Translations under genes and position numbers: made by a program
Assembly: GCF_902806685.2 (NCBI RefSeq)
Contig: NC_048553.1
Coordinates: 2,277,099-2,341,098, forward strand
From: Maniola hyperantus
Lineage: Eukaryota; Arthropoda; Insecta; Lepidoptera; Nymphalidae
Reading direction: 5' to 3'
DNA: 64,000 nt
Shown: positions 52,566 through 63,090 of the stretch, piece after piece
Layout: the number at the start of each line of letters is the position of its first letter
Position numbering within the stretch: the first letter of the stretch is position 1
The notes under the pieces: generated by a model
What the model saw: only the letters and a program-made list of their open reading frames with translations
Database searches by the model: none
What the model was told of the DNA's origin: nothing

Positions 52566-53644
52566 CACTGAAATGGACACTACAAGTACGCTGGAAAAGG
52601 TGTGCCATACCAAATGACATATTTTTTGTGCCGATTCGAAGCGCCCCACCGAGCGTACCTGGAACTAAAATTGAAACTTTGAGTCGTATGGTCTTCGCAA
52701 TGACATTATGTTGACAGAACAAGCTAATCAAATCATTATTATTGCTACCTCGACTCTAATTGATGGATCATTCTAGTAGCTCAATACTAAGCAATTGATT
52801 ATTGTGCGTCTGATAACAGTTGGAAGCTCAAATTGAAATGGGAAATCAGCGACAAAATTGAGGCAATGTGCTCAAATGTACAGATGTAGAGTCCATTCAT
52901 GTTTCTTCTTCCTCTAGGCGTTTCTCTCTTTCACATTTCTGATATCATTAAGTATTATATAGCCTTAAAGGCTGTGGTATGAAGGTCTAATTAGATTACA
53001 AAATGAAATATATTATATAGATGTATGTAATTAAATGTTTTAAGCATAGGTACATTTGAGTTGACGTAGTCCATTTTTAGAGTATTTATTTAGGATTTAT
53101 ATTACTATCATACAGATTTATCTTGTGAGATTTTCTGCGATTCGAAGCGTATAAGCAAAGGGCCGATTTATACAAAAAGGAAGAATTAAAGATAAGATAA
53201 ATAGCGAATCAATCGTACTATAAATAGGTACGATAGATACTATAGGCATATTTAGAAGATTTTGAGTAGGTACCTTATAAAGAGATCTGGAACTCTATCT
53301 GACCTTTGCTTTAAAAATAAGCCTGTTGGGTTACAGAATTGACACTTTTGAGTTTTGTCTAAACATACATAAGTTTAAAGGTAATCTAATCATGTACACA
53401 TCATGTTTTTTATTTTAGTTAAAATTTTGTTATCGCATTTAATTATATATTATATCAAAGTTTTATAAGTAGATATACTTAATATATTATTGTATAAATA
53501 ATAATACAAAAATAATTTTTGTCTCTATATGGCTCGCGTCTATGCGTTCGCGCATCATTCATCCGATTGAACTAAAACTTTGTGGTTCCAGTTGCTGTTG
53601 ACACTTCTGTTAAGGTTTTTGACATAGTAATATCGTCAATAATA
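52566..53644. other. Unassigned; possible long 3' UTR or flank
   Basis: No recurring repeat or coding segment seen. Confidence 0.4.
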
Positions 53645-53857
53645 ATCACTAGATGATGCCCGCGACTTTGTCCGCGTGGATTTAGGTTTTTAAAAATCCC
53701 GTGGGTACTCTTTGATTTTCCGGAATCAAAAGTAGCCTTCCCCGGGATGCAATCTTACTCTGCAGGTACCAAATTTCATCACAATCAGCTAAACTGTTGG
53801 GCCGTGAAAAGCTAGCAGACAGACAGACAGACACAGTTTCGCATTTATAATAGATAT
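53645..53857 (-). mobile_element. HLb-type Helitron-like element
   Basis: Minus strand: A-CTAG-ATGATGCCCGCGAC complement at the left, (CAGA)n and 'cgcatttataat' at the right. Confidence 0.65.
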
Positions 53858-54118
53858 ATTGCTGAACTAATATGGGATGACCTAATTTTTAACTTGAATA
53901 TAAAAATAGTTGTGTACTCTAGTTAGCTTCAACATAATACATATTTAAATAACAAAGCCATTATAGGTGATAAAGACAACATCGTCGATAGATTTAATTA
54001 AAATTATTTATAGCGAGAATATGTGACGTTAATATGTGTTTATAAATAGTGTTTTTGTATATAAGTGTAATAGATATACTGTTTAGATAGATTAAATGTA
54101 CGCTAATAGCAACTGAGT

Positions 54119-54272
54119 AGGCTGAGGTCTATAGAGCGCACTTTGATTTTGCTCAAACTTAAGACAGTGTTAAAACGAGATAGATTTATGTACAAATGTA
54201 AATCTATCTCGTTTTAACTCTGTCTTAGGTCTTAGGTCTGAGCAAATAAGTACGCTCTGTAGATCTAAGCCT
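54119..54272. mobile_element. FB9 fold-back MITE, copy 3
   Basis: 'aggctgaggtctatagagcg' and 'gttaaaacgagatagattta' are mirrored by 'aaatctatctcgttttaact' and 'agatctaagcctt'. Confidence 0.85.
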
Positions 54273-54274
54273 TA

Positions 54275-54452
54275 GGCTGAGATCTATAGAGCGTATTTTG
54301 CCTTTGCTCAGACTCAAGACACTGTTAAAACGAGACAACATTAGGTATATATTATATCGCTGACGTAAATATTATGTCTCATTTTAAATTATATAATATT
54401 TATAAACTTAATTCTGAGCAAAATCAGAGTACAGTCTATAGATATCAGCCTA
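54275..54452. mobile_element. FB9 fold-back MITE, copy 4, adjacent to copy 3
   Basis: 'ggctgagatctatagagcgt' starts two bases after copy 3 ends and is mirrored by 'tctgagcaaaatcagagtac' and 'tatagatatcagcc'. Confidence 0.85.
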
Positions 54453-54540
54453 ATACGTTAAGCGAATATAACATATGGCTGGTGTGTTCATTTTATAGAA
54501 TTTTTGAATCAATTTAGCGTCGTCTTTATCATGTACACTT

Positions 54541-54546
54541 AATAAA
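54541..54546 (+). terminator. Candidate distal poly(A) signal
   Basis: AATAAA, with a second one 19 bases on and 'tttgttgtaaattgtt' after it. Whether the Calx transcript extends this far is not known. Confidence 0.3.
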
Positions 54547-55239
54547 GCGCATTAAATATAAATAAAGATTTGTTGTAAATTGTTATTATGAATAATATTG
54601 TTTATAATACTATATTATGTACCTACCTAGTATACGAGTAATTTCATTTGCCCATTTATTTTTACGTAATGACTTTAATTAAAATATGCAAGAATATGAT
54701 ATTATAAAAATAAATTACCTATATTATATTTTCAGCGAATATAAATAAATAATATTGATACATAGTATCAATCTTAATATTTTTTCTTTTCACAGTCCTA
54801 TGTTCTTACTACATATATATATTGTTACTATCATAACAAGATTAAAAAAAAACCAATTAATCGCTTCAATTAAGTAAATATTTTACGGTTATTTTGCTTA
54901 TTATTATTTCCGTAGGTAGTATTTTCTCCTAGAAATGTACTACTATTTCCTATTTCAAATAACTGCCTAATAATAACGACTTAGGTATCTGCATAAATAA
55001 ATAAAATATGAAAAAGATCCTACGCTTTATAATGTATAGAAATATAATGTTAACAAGTTCACTATGACTGCGAGTTATTAAAAATTAGAATTCACTGTCC
55101 AATCACCAATTTATAAATCAATAAATTGCATCGATCAATCAAATTTTATGCTTGTAGTGTATAAAACTATCTATCACTAGTAGAGATCTCTTGATGAGTG
55201 CTTCCCCCTGTTCACCTCTTATCTTTTTATTTTTACCGT
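54547..55239. other. No recognised feature
   Basis: Very AT-rich flank sequence. Confidence 0.4.
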
Positions 55240-55240
55240 T

Positions 55241-55440
55241 ACAGTTCTTGCAATTCACGAAGGCGAATCCATGCTTGTGTTTAAGTCGTATCGGTATAAG
55301 TAACGTACACTGAATGTGTGCATTTGCGAGCGCTCGCTCGCGACTGATTGGTCCGACATGCACGCACACTTACGCAATGCCCGTGTATCTGACGTAACCA
55401 CAAGTAAAGTCCACTGGCCTTCGTGAATTGCAAGAACTGT
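55241..55440. mobile_element. 200-base MITE with perfect 24-base TIRs
   Basis: 'acagttcttgcaattcacga'+aggc (55241-55264) is exactly mirrored at 55417-55440. TA dinucleotides bound it (t55240-a55241, t55440-a55441), so the ends may be TA|CAGTTCTTG, which suggests the Tc1/mariner group. Short frames across it on the minus strand are not genes. Confidence 0.85.
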
Positions 55441-56007
55441 ACAAATTTTTGATACGAATAAAACATAACATTATAAGTATAGACTGGTGAATACATAACA
55501 CTCTTCGCGTTGCGCAGATTTTACGGGAAAAAACGTACGGAATTTACCGTGGTGCGCGCTAGAGTTCTTAATTTTTGAAAGTTTCTTGTCTTGTCAATTT
55601 AGTTTGTTAACAGAACCGCAGCTGTTTTTCTTTAGTACTAATTTTGTGTATGGTGTCATGCTTAAAGTTTAGTTTCATGTCCTATCACCAATCTGTAGCT
55701 ACACCAATACATACCTATTTGTTAATTTTTCCGTTCTTGCTATACATTCTCATCATTCTCTTGTCAAAATAAGTAAAAAAAATTCTCTTCGTTTATCTCA
55801 TCTCGCTGGGAAGTGTAATAAACGAACACGTTCCAAAAAATGTTTTATGGTTCTAATCTGAATTTATGAATTTTTAAATCTATATTTACTGCTTCAGAAC
55901 ATTTTAACAATTTAGATCTTTGAATACAAAACTTGTCACTGAATATTAAAAAGAAAAATTATTAGCAAGTTTTTTGCCGGACTCATTAATTCATTTTATA
56001 CACTTTA
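55441..56007. other. No recognised feature
   Basis: AT-rich flank sequence. Confidence 0.4.
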
Positions 56008-56137
56008 CAGCCGTACTCAGAGTCGCTAATCGTTACTTTAGATTGAGTTAAAATGAGACAGATTTATGTGTGAGATATAGCTCTGTCTCGTTTTAACTAA
56101 ACTTAAGTAACGATTAAGCGACTCTGAGTGCGGCAGT
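56008..56137. mobile_element. FB9-related fold-back element
   Basis: 'cagagtcgctaatcgttact' and 'gttaaaatgagacagattta' are mirrored by 'ctctgtctcgttttaactaa' and 'aagtaacgattaagcgactc'. The centre is that of FB9; the outer arms differ. Confidence 0.8.
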
Positions 56138-57753
56138 TAAAGTCTCTGTAGCTTTTTCATAAATGGACTTTCTACTCTGCCTGGTTTGGACCAATTCTCT
56201 TTTTTGAATTTATTAATCTATCTATTGGTAAATCTTGTACTATCTTTATTACTGTTTCTATGATATTTTAAAAGTTTTAACTATGAAATTTTATCATATA
56301 TATTTCTACTCACTTTAGCAAAGACTTCGAAATGTTTTAACTCTTCACAGATTAATAAACTGTTTTATACATAGGTACTGTCTTTCTTTTGTCTTCTACA
56401 CTACTTAGGTATATAAATTTTAAAAAATTCGCATTAAAAATAAGAGATTGCGATTTAGAGGATGTGTTATTTTGCATAGCATGGCTTGAAATGCGCTTAT
56501 TTTTGATGAACTTAGTTTTTGATATGACCTAATATATTATTCTAGTCATATACCTACTACGCAAAATATTATCTTAATAAATGTATCTTTAAATACCTAA
56601 TTGATTAACGGTTCTAGAGAAAACTCGAACCCATTGTTAGATTTTAAAAAAATATCGTGATATTTTGTGTGGCAGATAACTATGTCTCTATTTCTAATAT
56701 GTTCTAAAAGAATGAATTTTATTTTATAAATATTGAAATTCAAGTTTATATTTAATTTTTTATGCCGTCCGCTTTTGAAAAAATGAAAAGCATAAATTAG
56801 TATATATAAAAACAAATACATACCTAGTCAGTACACATCGAATTAGAGTTAATAAAGTAATATATAAAAATAAAATGCTAATTTACCATTTTTATTTCCC
56901 AGAAAAATAGCAAGATTTTTGGTAAAACTAAAGTAGTAAAAAAAGACATTATGAATGTTGTAATAATATAATATGTAATTAATAAAGTTACAACTTGGTA
57001 TATAATATTATCATATGTGAACATAAATTATTATTATATATTGCGTTGTATGTATTTTTAGTAATGAAAAATTAAATATTATATAATTATTTTTAAACTA
57101 AGGAATGAATGGAGTAGTACAAAAATGTTAAAATTATTGCAGTATTGGTATCAGAACAGTAATTATTAAGTGTATAATATTTTAATTTTTGTTTTCTTTT
57201 AAATGTCTTAAGCTTCATTCATTTTTAGTGTAGGTAGAATCCTAAATCAAATCAAATCAATTCATAAACTCTAATTAATTATGTACTATTATTACGATAT
57301 GATCTGCCTTTTATAATATTAGCGTAACCACGTTCTAAAACACCATTCTTGGTAAATGCAATCTATGAAAAACCAAAACATGTCGCGATATCAAGTAATC
57401 AACCTCTCACCCGATTTACAAGTCAAATTACAAAAAAGTAGGTATCATTCATTCATTCCATAGGAATGAATCCCTATTCCATTATTCCTTTTCCATTCGT
57501 TTCTATAGGAGCTTTTTGTATTCCATACGTTGCGCTGAATTGCTTATGATATTCACTTCGAATGCTCGTTTTGAAACATTTCTTTGAGATTCTTAGTATG
57601 ATATTTCATAAAACGACAAGATAATTGGCTAAGGGCGGTTCTTATTCGATTCGTTTTCGTTTTTGTAAAAATACGATTCAAAGTGGTTGATTTGTATTTT
57701 GACGGACACGTATAAATCCGAATCAAATGAGTGCAAATCGTATTTTTTACGAA
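56138..57753. other. AT-rich flank, no recognised feature
   Basis: Few interspersed repeats compared with the rest of the window. A 74-codon minus-strand frame (56597-56821) is Lys/Ile/Phe-rich, as expected from AT-rich DNA. Confidence 0.4.
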
Positions 57754-57986
57754 TCTAAATATATAAAAGGAAAAGGTGACTGACTCACTGACTGACTGAC
57801 TGACTGATCTATCAACGCACAGTTCAAACTACTGGACGGATCGGGCTGAAATTTGGCATGCAGATAGCTATTATGATGTAGGCATCCGCTAAGAAAGGAT
57901 TTTTGAAAATTCAACCCCTAAGGGAGTGAAATAGGGGTTTGAAATTTGGGTAGTCCATGCGGACGAAGTCGGGAGCATAAGCTAGT
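57754..57986 (+). mobile_element. HLa Helitron-like element, full length
   Basis: A|TCTAAATATATAAAAGG start, (GACT)n, 'gagcataagCTAG'+T end. The flanks ('aaatcgtattttttacgaa' and 'aatataaatcgaattc') look like one interrupted sequence. Confidence 0.8.
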
Positions 57987-58031
57987 ATGAATATAAATCG
58001 AATTCAAATGAGTACATAAAATAAACCCCGT

Positions 58032-58171
58032 CAGGCTAAGAACCATAAAGCGCAGTTTGACATTGCTCAGACTTAAGAGTTAAAACGAGACAGATTTATA
58101 TGGGGATATAAATTTATCTTGTTTTGATTGTCTTAGCAAAGTTAAAACAAGCCATATAGATTTCAGTCGTA
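58032..58171. mobile_element. FB9 fold-back MITE, diverged copy
   Basis: 'cattgctcagacttaagagt' and 'taaaacgagacagatttata' are mirrored by 'tttatcttgttttgattgtc' and 'gccatatagatttcag'. Confidence 0.75.
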
Positions 58172-59463
58172 AAGTCATATATTTTTGATTCTGTACGTTT
58201 CACAATGTTCTAGCTAGGGGCACTGACTTTTGAAACAAGGCAGTTTAAGTTTTCGATACTTAGAGGTTAAGTTACGAAGAGCATAGAACGTGACGCTATT
58301 ACAACCAACGTATGTCTAATAAAAACATGAAGCACCAATTAGGGTGGCATTTGAAATGAACACTTCACCTAATGAAGCAATAACATTTTATACTGATCGC
58401 ACTTCAATCAGTTCGCGCCATAACCCTGCCCCTCAAGTTGTATCAATGTAAACCTCATCTGACGTAACGTTTGTCGAGGATCTTAAATGACATTCAAGTT
58501 TGAAACGCGTCCGCAATCGCATTTTTCATACAATAATTTTTATCGATAGTGTAAATGAACTGTCAAATGAATGATGTCTCTAAGAACCGTGCTACAAAAA
58601 CCATATTTTGACATTGATGCACTCAATAAATGATAATTGAAAATTTCCGTATGTAAAAAGTACTCTGTGATGAAAACACTTACGGCGCGTACAGATGCTT
58701 AACACATAAAAATATTAGTTACATCATTAATCTTTTCAATATCTCAAGTCCGTATTTCAAAGACAATTTCAGTTTAGTGTTACTAACAATAAATTGGATT
58801 AACACTCTTAGAATGTAATAAATAAATACTTAAATAAAATAAAATAAAATATTATGTAAAAATTCTCTATACATTTTCTTGTTCCTCCTTACTACGTAGT
58901 TTTACTCGTACTATTAGTGATAAATTTCGGATTCCTGTCATTTCCAATTTATGTTATGAAGCACCGATTTCTCAATCGCCAAATGGATTTTATCTGACGA
59001 ATAATTTTGACAGTTTGAAAGGTTTTTAATACAATGATGCCTATTCGGACTTACAAAATCTGCGAACTAAACTAATAGGCACCAACTGTCAAAATGACAA
59101 ACTTATTCTACAGTGGAACATTTTACTGGCAATTGAAAAATCGGTTCTAAAAAGAGTATTGCTTAGTTATTATTACTTGTAATATTTATCTTTGATGTTG
59201 TAATAATATGTGTGTTGTAATTAGGTATTATATGAACGGCACGCCAATCAATCGTTGTAGTTATTTTGATAATTATTATTGTTATATATAAATTAAAGTG
59301 TTTGTTAAGTACTTAGAGTGGAGTTTTATTTTGAGACGACTCTATGCCTTTTCCAATTCAGGTGCTGTTTTTGGAAACTCTGTTCATTTAATTTAAGCTA
59401 CGGCCTGACGTGCGCGTCATGAACGTGGGATGCGTGACGCGATGCGGGAGCGTCCACATATCA
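58172..59463. other. No gene found
   Basis: AT-rich. 59400-59463 is GC-richer ('cgtgggatgcgtgacgcgat') and may continue at 59690 beyond the HLb insertion. Confidence 0.4.
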
Positions 59464-59677
59464 CTACCCCTATTATAAATGCGAAAGTGTGTTTGTTTGT
59501 TGGTTTGTCCTTCAATCACGTCGCAACGAAGCAACGGATCGACGTGATAGTTTTCATGGGTATAGTTTAAGACCTGGAGAGTGACATAGGCTACTTTTTA
59601 TCCCGGAAAATCAAAGAGTTCCCACGGGATTTTTAAAACCTAATTCAAGGCGTACGAAGCCGCAGGCATCAGCTAGT
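59464..59677 (+). mobile_element. HLb Helitron-like element
   Basis: 'acccctattataaatgcgaa' to 'caggcatcagCTAG'+T. Confidence 0.75.
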
Positions 59678-59942
59678 TATCTATAAGTGCACACCTACGC
59701 GGCTACAATGGGAATCGCGTCATTCGTTAGGGCATTATTGCTGATCACGAGATGTGTGCGTCACACTCTGCAGACGCGGTGGACTCTCGTTACTTCGCGT
59801 AGGTGGGAGGCGACAGCCACACAGCTCACGTTCCGCCTTCGTAGTCGCTTTGGTCGCGCAGGTTCGGATGATGCTTTACATAGGCCTACCTAACAAGCGC
59901 TTATGAAACGACAAATCTGATTTATAGGATTCCATAATAAAA
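59678..59942. other. GC-rich stretch, unassigned
   Basis: 'cacacctacgcgg' and 'cgcgtaggtggga' are inverted. A 68-codon frame has no motif. Probably the second half of a repeat split by the preceding HLb. Confidence 0.35.
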
Positions 59943-60250
59943 TAAGCCGTGATAGATTAGTAGTTACGAAGTCCGCCTTCTATTCGGAAGGTCGGGGGAT
60001 CGATCCCGGGCAAGCACTCCTAACTTTTCGGAGTTATGTGCGTTTTAAGAAATGGGTCTTAATTTCTTTAATTTTCTAAAATCTTTATTGGTAGATTTAA
60101 AAAGGGGATAGACAATTATTCTATTAAATAAACTTAAATCTAAAAACAACATTAAATTAAAACTAAAATAAATTAAATATCACTCGCTTTAACGGTGTAG
60201 GAAAACATGGTGAGGAAACCAGCATGTCTGAGAGCTCTGCATAATGTCCT
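59943..60250 (+). mobile_element. S1 SINE interrupted by a LINE 3' tail
   Basis: The head 'taagccgtgatagattagta' and 'gggatcgatcccgggcaagc' and the body 'tttcggagttatgtgcgttt' are followed by about 120 inserted bases (60052-60172), then S1 resumes 'aaatatcactcgctttaacg'. Confidence 0.8.
60052..60172 (-). mobile_element. LINE 3' UTR fragment inside S1
   Basis: 'aataaacttaaatctaaaaa' and 'cattaaattaaaactaaaat' match the 3' UTR of the LINE remnant at 38440-38545 in the same orientation. Confidence 0.7.
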
Positions 60251-60602
60251 CAAATTTCATCCAACCAATTTATAGGGAAACAGATACATTATTTATTTTT
60301 ACCGAGAATTTTCTTTGAATAACATTATCCCTAACCAAACATCGAAACCCCGTATTTCTATGCAAAATATTATGTATTACACGTAGGTATCTATTTAGGT
60401 AAATTGGATATCTACATAATCAAGTGATACCTCAAAGCACGCTACTAAGCTTGAAACACACAAATCGCACGACGGTGATAAAAAGACTATTCGGCTGATC
60501 ATATTGCGGGCTCTGACCTGGGCGCGTTTGGATTTGGAACCCTGGTAGCTTTAGTTTAAAGTTTACTTAATAATTAATTATCGCCATTACATCATTATCT
60601 TC
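60251..60602. other. No recognised feature
   Basis: Unassigned sequence between repeats. Confidence 0.4.
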
Positions 60603-60872
60603 CCGGAGACAGTCATAGGCTACTTTTTATCCCGGAAAATCAACGAGTTTCCACGGGAGTAAAAAAATCTTAATACATAATATGCAGACGATTACGCGGA
60701 TATCATCTAAATCTAAATATATAAAAGTAGAAGGTGACTGACTGATCTATCAACGCACAGCTTAAGCTACTGAACATATCGGGCTGAAACCCTTCAACTC
60801 CTAAGGGGGTAAAATATGGGTTTGAAATTTGTGTAGTCCACGCGGACGAAGTCGCGAGCATATAAGCTAGTT
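60603..60872 (+). mobile_element. HLb fragment followed by an HLa element
   Basis: 60603-60712 is an HLb 3' half ('ggctactttttatcccggaa') with an eroded end. 60712-60872 is HLa (TCTAAATATATAAAAG to 'tataagCTAG'+T), internally shortened. Confidence 0.7.
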
Positions 60873-61228
60873 TAGTACAAAATAATAGTAAGAAAACGCA
60901 TATTTTCCGTCACGAGTCGTGTTTGTTCCCGCCTTGCCCGACATTCGTGTATAACAAGGTATACAATTCCAAGGCAAAGCAATTTCTAGGAATGACGGAA
61001 CGAGCCCAATTCAAGATAACCTCGTTGAAGGATAGGTAGAATAGGTTCTATTGTGTATACCAAACTTTTCGCACTGCGTATTGCGTGTACTGATAATACA
61101 AAAGATTGTAAGTAGGTAAACTTATAGCTGACTATTCTTTTCTTTTTCTTTAATTTTACGACTAGCGTTTGACTGCGTGATGGTACAAGAGTCATGAATC
61201 GTACTGAGGGATTAAAGTAATTATTGAA
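60873..61228. other. No recognised feature
   Basis: Unassigned sequence between repeats; no coding support. Confidence 0.4.
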
Positions 61229-61540
61229 GCTGTGATAGCCTAGCGGTTAGGACGTCCGCCTTCTAATCGGAGGTCGTGGGTTCGATCCCGGGCACGCGCC
61301 TCTAACTTTTCTGAGTTATGTGCGTTTTAAATAATTAAATATCACTTGCTTTAATTGTGAAGGAAAACATCGTCAGGAAACCTGCATGCCTGAGAGTTCT
61401 CCATTATGTTCTCAAATGTGTGTGAAGTCTACCAATCTGCACATGGCCAGCGTGGTAGACTATGGCCAAAACCCTTCTCACTCTGAGAGAAGACCCGTGC
61501 TCTGTAGTGAGCCAGCTATGGGTTGATCATAATGACCATG
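61229..61540 (+). mobile_element. S1 tRNA-derived SINE, full length
   Basis: The clearest copy: 'gctgtgatagcctagcggtt', 'gtcgtgggttcgatcccggg', body 'tttaattgtgaaggaaaaca', 'tgtgaagtctaccaatctgc', 'cccgtgctctgtagtgagcc', and a short tail 'gatcataatgaccatgatga'. Confidence 0.85.
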
Positions 61541-61551
61541 ATGAGCCACAG

Positions 61552-61645
61552 CCGAAGTCTTAGCCGAAGATTAGATGGCGGACGTCCTAACCACTAGGCT
61601 GTTACAGCTCCCGACTCAGCTCTGAGATTTCGGCTGTGGCTAGTG
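61552..61645. repeat. Small fold-back containing an S1 head fragment
   Basis: 'agccacagccgaagtct' is mirrored by 'agatttcggctgtggct'. Between them lies a minus-strand S1 head ('ggcggacgtcctaaccacta'). Confidence 0.65.
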
Positions 61646-61989
61646 AGATATTATTTTCTTTAGCAGACTGTGTTCTAAATAAAATTTTAGAGGTTTAGTC
61701 ATTGTACAATGTACATTAACTTTGCCAGCAGATATAACTTTTTGAAACAAACTTTACAACAACCAACGAAGTTTGAGACGTAAATCCGTAGCTTCGTAGA
61801 CAGTTCGTAGAATGTATTTATCTCGTAGACCCTGATGCGCGGAATGCCTTCTCGTTTTTACCCTAATATTATACAGGGTAAAGTTTATAAGTTTGGATGT
61901 AGGAGGTAATCTCCGAAATGTTATGGTGGTAAAAAGGTGAAGGGTGGAACAAGATAACAAGAACAATTTTGATTTTAATGTAGTATAAG

Positions 61990-62290
61990 TAGTAAGCTGT
62001 GGTGGCCTAGTGGTTAGGACGTCCGCCTTCCAATCGGAGGTCGGGGGTTCGATCCCGGGCACGCACCTCTAACTTTTCGGAGTTGTGTGCGTTTTTAAGT
62101 AATTAAAATATCACTTGCTTTAACGGTGAAGGAAGACATCGTGAGGAAACCTACATGCTTGAGAGTTCTCCATAATGTTCCCAAAGGTGTGTGAAGTCTG
62201 CCAATTCGCACTTGGCCAGCGTGGTGGACAATGGCAAAATCCTTCTCATACTAAGAGCAGACCCGTGCTCTGTAGTGAGCCGGCGATACC
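61990..62290 (+). mobile_element. S1 tRNA-derived SINE, full length
   Basis: 'taagctgtggtggcctagtg', 'gtcgggggttcgatcccggg', body through 'gacccgtgctctgtagtgag'. Same orientation as its neighbours at 59943 and 61229. Confidence 0.85.
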
Positions 62291-62665
62291 TCTTATATCT
62301 AGCTACAGCCACGTAATCACAAACATCAAAATTCTACTGTAATTAAAAGAAATCTCATCACGTTATTAAAAAAATATCTTACGTTATTTTTTACGAAAAA
62401 TCGTAATTTAGAAAGACTTAATTATTCAGAATCCGTCAAAAAATAAAATACAAATGTATCTCGCGGCTGTTCGCTCACAAATTCCCTCCGAATTCTAATT
62501 AGGGCCAATTAAGAAACGTATTCAGAGTTTCGTGTTTCTACTTGAGCAATACTTGGTTCATTTAAAACTCCTGTAGGTATAATATTGCAATAACTCAAAA
62601 GCATAATGGCCCAAAAAACCCATAAAAGAATACTACTTAGCGTCAATGAAAATAATATTCGTATT
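62291..62665. other. No recognised feature
   Basis: AT-rich sequence between SINE and MITE. Confidence 0.4.
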
Positions 62666-62830
62666 ATTACGCGACAAGTTGAGATGGCAATCGGGTTGGG
62701 GACGCCCCGCACACCCGTGCAGTCCCCGTGCTAACCCGGTGCGGCTAAGCGTGGGTGACGTGCGGATGTACGGGGCGTCCTCCCGCTTCATACCCCGTGG
62801 GCCGTGTGCCATCCCGACCTGTCGCGTAAT
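62666..62830. mobile_element. Fold-back MITE FB2, copy 3
   Basis: 'attacgcgacaagttgagat' and 'atcccgacctgtcgcgtaat' ends with a GC-rich core ('gtgcggatgtacggggcgtc'). Confidence 0.85.
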
Positions 62831-62895
62831 ATAAGGTACCTAGTAATTTTGAATAGGTAAATACCTACCTTTGATTTTGTCTTTGACAATCAATA

Positions 62896-63090
62896 CCTAC
62901 GCGGCAGAAAGCATAGAAAGTTAGTAATTTACATCGGCCTTTAGAATGACATTTCAGCTTTGTAGAGCGTTGTCTCTGTCACTCATACCTATATAAAGTT
63001 TTGTCGGTCTCAACGACAGGGACAACGCTCTACAAATCTGCTATCTCTTTGTAAAGGTCGATGTACATTACTTTCGGCCGCGTACTGTAC
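62896..63090. mobile_element. Fold-back MITE FB1, last copy
   Basis: 'tacgcggcagaaagcataga' and 'ctttgtagagcgttgtctct' are mirrored by 'agggacaacgctctacaaat' and 'attactttcggccgcgtact'. Confidence 0.85.

Noticed and set aside
55139..55496. Two minus-strand open frames of 71 to 76 codons
   Set aside because: They overlap the TA-flanked MITE and have no motif.
61229..61300. Possible tRNA gene (also at 61990 and 59943)
   Set aside because: Three similar heads all continue into the same S1 body, so they are SINE heads.
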